Of a stretch of DNA of 64,000 nt, positions 60,043 to 64,000 are shown piece after piece; positions within the stretch are counted from its first letter, which is position 1; each line of letters starts with the position of its first letter. The DNA comes from Garicola koreensis. Its GTDB lineage: Bacteria; Actinomycetota; Actinomycetes; Actinomycetales; Micrococcaceae. The stretch is taken from NCBI RefSeq assembly GCF_014195445.1, contig NZ_JACIBT010000001.1:1-64000 (forward strand), given 5' to 3'. Both the position numbers and the translations under genes were made by a program. Below the pieces are notes generated by a model. It had not been told where the DNA came from and searched no databases. It worked only from the letters and a program-made list of their open reading frames with translations.

Positions 60043-60645
60043 GTGGCACGCACGGTCGACCCCGCGAAGTACGCGGCGAAGCGGCAGCACATACTCGACT
60101 GCGCCGCCGTCCTCTTTGCCCAGCAGGGGTATGAGCGCACCACGACCTCCCAGCTGTGTGCACGGGCCGGCATCAGCCCCGGCAACCTCTATCACTACTT
60201 CGCGGGCAAGAAGCAGGTGTTCCTGGCAGTGCTCACTCAGGACGAGCACGACACGCATGCGCTGCTGGATCGGCTCACCCAAGAGGCTGCGCCGCTGGAG
60301 GCTCTGATCAGCTTTGTCCTTCATCTGGCCCGGCCCGCCACAGCTGATCCGATCGTGCCCAAGCTCGTGCTGGAGGCGATGCTTCAGGCCCATCGTGACC
60401 CGGAGGTCGGTGCGGAGCTGGCCAGGGTCGACGACGACGAGATGCGGGGTCTGCGAGTTCTGCTGAGCAGGGCAGTGCAGGCAGGAGAGGCCGACCCGGC
60501 TTTGGACGCCGACGACGCCGCAGCCTGGATCAGCGCCCTGGTCAGCGCCGTGTATCTGCAGACTGCCTTAGCGCCGGACTTCGACGCCGCCCAGCAGCTC
60601 GCCAACCTGACCAGAACCGTGCGGGCCTTCCTGCGCGAGGCCTGA
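60043..60645 (+). CDS. TetR-family transcriptional regulator
   Basis: A 200-residue repressor. The helix-turn-helix reads HILDCAAVLFAQQGYERTTT then SQLCARAGISPGNLYHYFAG, a classic TetR domain. The ligand domain (LIFVL-type helices from about residue 85) gives no clue to the ligand. GTG 60043 lies behind the strong ribosome site GGGGGAGGGG. The divergent YqeB-like gene may be its target. A perfect 10-base palindrome between them could be the operator. Confidence 0.9.
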   Translation: MARTVDPAKYAAKRQHILDCAAVLFAQQGYERTTTSQLCARAGISPGNLYHYFAGKKQVFLAVLTQDEHDTHALLDRLTQEAAPLEALISFVLHLARPATADPIVPKLVLEAMLQAHRDPEVGAELARVDDDEMRGLRVLLSRAVQAGEADPALDADDAAAWISALVSAVYLQTALAPDFDAAQQLANLTRTVRAFLREA

Positions 60646-60650
60646 GCCGA

Positions 60651-60656
60651 TAACTT
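60651..60656 (+). promoter_or_regulatory. -10 box of a leaderless promoter
   Basis: TAACTT ends six bases before ATG 60663, and no ribosome site is present. Confidence 0.45.
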
Positions 60657-60662
60657 GGCACC

Positions 60663-61016
60663 ATGGACGCAGACTGGATTGAGCACCGGCGCGAGGACGG
60701 CGAACGCCTCGGTTGGATACGCATGGTGGGGGAGCAGTTCATCGCCGTCGATGTGCTCGGCCGCGAGATCACCGGAGAGGTCGACTGGCTTGAGGCCGAG
60801 GAGACTCTCGACGAACGCGGACTCGGCTTCCTTGCTGAGAGGTGGCTGTTCGACTCCCCTGTTCGGGGAACCGTCTTCGTGCGCATCGTCGAAGCCAGCC
60901 CCGCTGGTGTACGCGTGCGGGAGGACGACTTCGGGGCGGCAGCCGCTGCTGGTGCCGAGGTCCAGGACCACGACCTGCCCTTCCCCGCACCAGCCACGCT
61001 GCGGCCCGGCGGCTGA
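60663..61016 (+). CDS. Conserved hypothetical protein
   Basis: A 117-residue soluble acidic protein beginning MDADWIEHRREDGERLGWIR. The repeated hydrophobic/acidic pattern (VDVLGREITGEVDWLEAEET) suggests a small beta-rich fold. I recall similar proteins as conserved in Micrococcaceae, always without known function. The tail from residue 95 is Ala/Pro-rich. The -10 box six bases upstream supports ATG 60663. Confidence 0.7.
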   Translation: MDADWIEHRREDGERLGWIRMVGEQFIAVDVLGREITGEVDWLEAEETLDERGLGFLAERWLFDSPVRGTVFVRIVEASPAGVRVREDDFGAAAAAGAEVQDHDLPFPAPATLRPGG

Positions 61017-61089
61017 GCCTGCCTTCAGGGGGCTGAGCGGGCACAGCAGGTTTGGCCAGGAACGGCTGAGCGGTTATACCTTTGAACGC

Positions 61090-61665
61090 ATGAGCAACCC
61101 CTCCGCAGTCAAGGCGCACTCCACCGCCGGCATCGAAGAGACCACCGGCATCACGTGGTACGACTGGGTTACACTGCTCGACGACGCCGGGGCAGAGAAC
61201 CTCACCCACGCCGAAATCGCGGTGCTCAGCCACCAGAACATGCCCGCCCACGTCACCAATGCTGGGTGGTGGGCCCAGGGGGTGGCTATCGCCTATGAGC
61301 ATCAGAAGGGCCTGCGTGTGCCCGGTCAGGCAAGCGACGGGAAGTTCTCCGCATCCGTGTCCAAGACCTACCCCGGTGACAAGGACGCAGCCTTCGCCCG
61401 GTGGATGGAGGTCGTTGCCTCCGCCGAACAGTTCGGCGATGTCCCGCTTCAAGAGGATCCCACCACCTCCTCCACGGAGAAGTGGCGGTACTGGCGGGCG
61501 AAGCTGGCAGACGGCACCCGCGTCGCGGTCACCGTCTCTGATAAGCCCGGGGGCAAGTCCACAGTGGCCGTGCAGCACTCAAAGCTTGAGTCCGCGGAGC
61601 TGATCGGCCCGTGGAAGGCAGTGTGGAAAGATGTCCTCGCCCAGCTGCAGGAGCCGCCGACCTGA
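61090..61665 (+). CDS. DUF4287-like conserved protein with SRPBCC-like C-terminal half
   Basis: A 191-residue soluble protein. The N-terminal half has TTGITWYDWVTLLDDAGAEN and LTHAEIAVLSHQ, then GWWAQGVAIAYEHQKGLRVP, resembling the DUF4287 helical domain. The C-terminal half (KWRYWRAKLADGTRVAVTVS and WKAVWKDVLAQLQ) looks like part of an AHSA1/SRPBCC ligand-binding fold. Function is unknown. ATG 61090 lies seven bases after TACCTT, a possible leaderless -10. Confidence 0.72.
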   Translation: MSNPSAVKAHSTAGIEETTGITWYDWVTLLDDAGAENLTHAEIAVLSHQNMPAHVTNAGWWAQGVAIAYEHQKGLRVPGQASDGKFSASVSKTYPGDKDAAFARWMEVVASAEQFGDVPLQEDPTTSSTEKWRYWRAKLADGTRVAVTVSDKPGGKSTVAVQHSKLESAELIGPWKAVWKDVLAQLQEPPT

Positions 61666-61699
61666 TGAGCGCCTCAGGGTTTCATTGAGGACCGGTGCA

Positions 61700-61957
61700 T
61701 CATTGGATCTCAGCATCCGGTGGCCCCACACTGTACTGCTGGGCGGAGTCCACCGATTCGACGCCAGCCACGGCGCTCAGTCTGCTGTGAACAGTTCCTT
61801 CATCGCTGCCGACTGTTCCAGCACGGCCGGTGATCTGACCGAGGATGCCCAGCACCTGCTCCACTTGAAGTCCGGCGGCCTCAAGCTCACCGATGACCGT
61901 ATCGATCTGGTCCCGGTGATCATCGCGGACCGTGACGATCCATTGCTGCCTGGCCAT
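61700..61957 (-). CDS. Small propeptide/inhibitor-I9-like protein linked to a subtilase
   Basis: An 85-residue protein with a beta-alpha-beta pattern: RQQWIVTVRDDHRDQIDTVI, ELEAAGLQVEQVLGILGQIT, and VHSRLSAVAGVESVDSAQQY. That is the layout of subtilisin propeptides (inhibitor family I9), including a terminal segment that could enter the protease cleft. Similar proteins are often misnamed ketohydroxyglutarate aldolase. GGAGG lies seven bases before ATG 61957. It starts 41 bases after the stop of the subtilase gene on the same strand, so it is very likely a separately encoded inhibitor or chaperone for it. Confidence 0.7.
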   Translation of the reverse strand: MARQQWIVTVRDDHRDQIDTVIGELEAAGLQVEQVLGILGQITGRAGTVGSDEGTVHSRLSAVAGVESVDSAQQYSVGPPDAEIQ

Positions 61958-61998
61958 CGTTCAGCCTCCCCGGGCACAGCTCATGACGCACACTCTGC

Positions 61999-63126
61999 TC
62001 ACGAGGCCCACCCCACCGGCACGCGCGCCAAGCCAGCACCGACGTCCAGATCGTCCTGGCCCTGCAGGGTGGAGGCGTGGCCGGTCAGCTGCTGCCACAG
62101 GTCTTCGCCGCGGGCACCGGTGGCGCCGCAGATCAGTGCGGCAATGCCGGAGACGTGCGGGGTGGCCATGGAGGTGCCGCTGATCCGCCGGTAGTGCTCA
62201 TCTCCGATCCAGGCGGAGTGCACATCCACGCCCGGGGCGGCGATGTCCACCTCGCCGCCGTCGTGCGGTGAGGACCGGGCAGAGAAGTCCGCTGTGCGAA
62301 GCTGCGAGTCCACGGCGGCCACCGCCATCACGTGGGGGCTGTTGGCCGGGGCGCCGACAAACCCGTAGTCGCCGGCACTGCGCTGGGCATTGTTTCCGGC
62401 AGCGGCGATGATCAGCGAACCGCGCTCCAGTGCCCGACGCCCGGCAGCCACGTAGGGCGGGTGGATCTCACGCACGTCGGCTCCCAGCGACATGGAGATG
62501 ATCTGACAATCGTGCTGCAGCGCCCAGTCGATGCCGGCCAGGATCGTGGCGTCAGAGCCCGAACCGTCAGCGCCGAGAACCTTTCCCGAGTAGATCTCCG
62601 CCTCGGCACCGACGCCGTAGCCGGGACCTTCTGCCGGCGTCCACGGGCCGCAGGCAGTTCCCACGCAGTGGGTGCCGTGCCCGTGGGCGTCGGTCGGGTC
62701 CTCACCCTCGACGAAGGACTCCGTGACAGCGGCCCGGGACCCGAAGTCGCGGTGGTCGGGGTCGAAGCCGGTGTCCAGTATCGCCACCCGCACACCAGCG
62801 CCTGCCTGCCCGGCCTGCTGCGCGGCAGTGATCTCCACCGCCTGCAGCCCCCAGGTCAGCTCGGCGGTGTCGGTCAGTTGGGCAGGGCCTGGGCCCTCAG
62901 TGATGGCGTAGTAGGTCAGCTCCGGGCGGAAGCTCATCGGCACCCGGCGTTCTCGGCATTTGATGTTCAGCAGGTCCAACTGATCACTCTGCGCGTCCAC
63001 CACACCGATCCCCAGCCGTGGAAAGTACATCAGCGTGGACAGCCCCTCGGCACTGAGCAGCCCGGGGGCCTCCTCTTCCAGTACAGCCGGTCCGGAGGTG
63101 TCGAACGTCACTACGTAGCGTGCCAT
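61999..63126 (-). CDS. Subtilisin-like S8 serine protease without signal peptide
   Basis: A 375-residue protease. The N-terminal 85 residues (ARYVVTFDTSGPAVLEEEAP onward) look like a built-in I9 propeptide, with no hydrophobic signal. The catalytic triad is Asp in RVAILDTGFDPDHRDFG near residue 125, His in DAHGHGTHCVGTACG near residue 155, and Ser in RISGTSMATPHVSGIAAL near residue 325, with oxyanion Asn in IIAAAGNNAQRSAGD. AGGAGTGGG precedes ATG 63126. The lack of export signal suggests an intracellular enzyme or non-classical release. The next gene encodes an I9-like protein. Confidence 0.88.
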   Translation of the reverse strand: MARYVVTFDTSGPAVLEEEAPGLLSAEGLSTLMYFPRLGIGVVDAQSDQLDLLNIKCRERRVPMSFRPELTYYAITEGPGPAQLTDTAELTWGLQAVEITAAQQAGQAGAGVRVAILDTGFDPDHRDFGSRAAVTESFVEGEDPTDAHGHGTHCVGTACGPWTPAEGPGYGVGAEAEIYSGKVLGADGSGSDATILAGIDWALQHDCQIISMSLGADVREIHPPYVAAGRRALERGSLIIAAAGNNAQRSAGDYGFVGAPANSPHVMAVAAVDSQLRTADFSARSSPHDGGEVDIAAPGVDVHSAWIGDEHYRRISGTSMATPHVSGIAALICGATGARGEDLWQQLTGHASTLQGQDDLDVGAGLARVPVGWAS

Positions 63127-63281
63127 GCTGCCCACTCCTGCGTCGGGGAACCTTGGTGCCATGGTACCGGCAGAACCTGCGCGCCAGCCTCGTAATCCAG
63201 CCGCGCAAAATAAGGGCGGCAGGATTGTGATGGTGTGGTGATTTACCGATTGCCCAAGCCGGTGCCACATAATGGGGGACT

Positions 63282-64000
63282 GTGAGCGCACACCCTTCCA
63301 CCCCACCGAGAGTCGGGGTCCTCGGCGACGGCCAGCTGGCCCGCATGATGTCCCCGGCCGCCACCCACCTCGGTCTCGAGCTCCATCTGCTCGCCGCCAG
63401 TCCCGCAGCCTCTGCCGCGCAGGTCATCGCCAGGACCACCATCGGCGACTACCGAAACGTCAAGGACGTGCTGGCCTTCGCCGCACGCCTGGACGTGGTC
63501 ACCTTCGACCATGAGCACGTGCCTGCCGAAGTGCTCAACGCGCTCGCCGAGGCCGGCATCACCATGCAGCCCACCCCACAGGCGCTCGTCTACGCCCAGG
63601 ACAAGCTGGCGATGCGCGGCGTCGTCGACGATTGTGGTCTGCCCAATCCCCGCTGGAGGCACGTGCACGCCCTTCAGGAGCTGACAAGCTTCGGCGACTC
63701 CGCCGGGTGGCCGGTGGTTCTGAAAACGCCCCGCGGCGGCTATGACGGCAAAGGCGTGATGATCATCGACGACGCCGCAGCCGCCGACGCGACCGAGGTC
63801 GCCGACTGGTTCAGCCGAGCCGCCGAGTCCGGCACCGGACTGTTGGCCGAACAGAAGGTCCCCTTCACCCGTGAGCTCTCCGCCCAGGTGGCCCGCAGCG
63901 CCTCCGGGGAAGTCGCCGCCTATCCGGTGGTGGAGTCCACCCAGACCAACGGCGTCTGCGATGAGGTGATCGCCCCGGCCCCGCACACCTCCCAAGCCCA
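63282..64000 (+). CDS. purK: 5-(carboxyamino)imidazole ribonucleotide synthase, partial (cut by right edge)
   Basis: An ATP-grasp enzyme of purine synthesis that carboxylates AIR with bicarbonate and ATP. About 239 codons are inside the window. VGVLGDGQLARMMSPAATHL is the N-terminal signature, VVTFDHEHVPAEVLNALAEA the family region (F-E-x-E-x-V in others, here F-D-H-E-H-V), and KTPRGGYDGKGVMIIDDAAA the ATP loop, continuing to TRELSAQVARSASGEVAAYP. GTG 63282 lies behind GGGGGAC, with CATAAT eight bases further up. The C-terminal third is beyond the edge, where purE usually follows. Confidence 0.93.
   Translation, partial: MSAHPSTPPRVGVLGDGQLARMMSPAATHLGLELHLLAASPAASAAQVIARTTIGDYRNVKDVLAFAARLDVVTFDHEHVPAEVLNALAEAGITMQPTPQALVYAQDKLAMRGVVDDCGLPNPRWRHVHALQELTSFGDSAGWPVVLKTPRGGYDGKGVMIIDDAAAADATEVADWFSRAAESGTGLLAEQKVPFTRELSAQVARSASGEVAAYPVVESTQTNGVCDEVIAPAPHTSQA

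Overview
The window looks like a high-GC actinobacterial chromosome, most probably Micrococcaceae and near Nesterenkonia (inference). The evidence is the GC-rich codon usage, mycothiol conjugate amidase (Mca), NDH-2, the PIN-PhoH ATPase, DUF501/DUF4245/DUF4307 proteins, a short-chain Z-isoprenyl diphosphate synthase, and many promoters whose -10 box lies 6-8 bases before the start codon (leaderless mRNAs). Acidic inserts in several enzymes fit a salt-tolerant lifestyle, but that is only an inference.

Layout. 1-2475 (minus): succinate dehydrogenase sdhC-sdhD-sdhA, with sdhA cut by the left edge. 2684-7751 (plus): manC, an M20 amidohydrolase, cytidine deaminase, thymidine phosphorylase and a DedA protein. 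7744-9219 (minus): an AzgA-type purine permease. 9340-13508 (plus): a cupin, a vapBC toxin-antitoxin pair with a textbook operator, adenosine deaminase, mazG and enolase. Several of these genes concern nucleoside salvage (cdd, deoA, add, purine permease, mazG). 13541-17524: a large inverted repeat, then the septum protein-DUF501-Ppx cluster and a mycosin-like subtilase. 17606-18985: NDH-2, a hairpin, and an unusual tRNA with a UAA anticodon and a short variable loop.

19200-24560 is an accessory patch. It holds remnants of PIN/DUF433 toxin-antitoxin modules, a two-component system, one decayed and one intact ABC ATPase, a permease and a PadR remnant. 24581-25839 holds bioN and bioY without bioM. 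26012-36696 is a core block: a Bax inhibitor-1 protein, AI-2E permease, ilvA, greA, the DUF4307/mca divergent pair, a TrhA/hemolysin III protein, uppS, phoH and a rhomboid protease. fumC follows at 36801.

38277-48117 is a catabolic island: a TetR regulator with a candidate operator, an acyl-CoA carboxylase (beta and alpha subunits), an acyl-CoA dehydrogenase, a 1166-residue indolepyruvate:ferredoxin oxidoreductase-type enzyme and a divergent Lrp/AsnC regulator. Together these could turn 2-oxo acids from amino acids into CoA thioesters and process them further. 48107-50552 (minus): NUDIX, prepilin peptidase, beta-carbonic anhydrase and DUF4245. 50658-53667: a LysR regulator, glutaryl-CoA dehydrogenase-like enzyme and a short-chain dehydrogenase.

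53668-57855 is a second decayed accessory stretch: a lipoprotein, an AAA ATPase pseudogene with several lesions, a relBE-type pair, a truncated membrane protein and a mazEF-type pair. The core resumes with glpX, a glutaredoxin-like protein, a YqeB-like protein, a TetR regulator and two conserved hypotheticals. The window ends with an intracellular-type subtilase coupled to a small propeptide/inhibitor-like protein, and purK, which is cut by the right edge.

I found no CRISPR array, intact prophage, intact insertion sequence or rRNA. No wholly new system can be proved from sequence alone. The best leads are the class-I-shaped tRNA(UAA), the protease/inhibitor pair, the face-to-face leaderless promoters of mca and DUF4307, and the oxidoreductase/carboxylase island.
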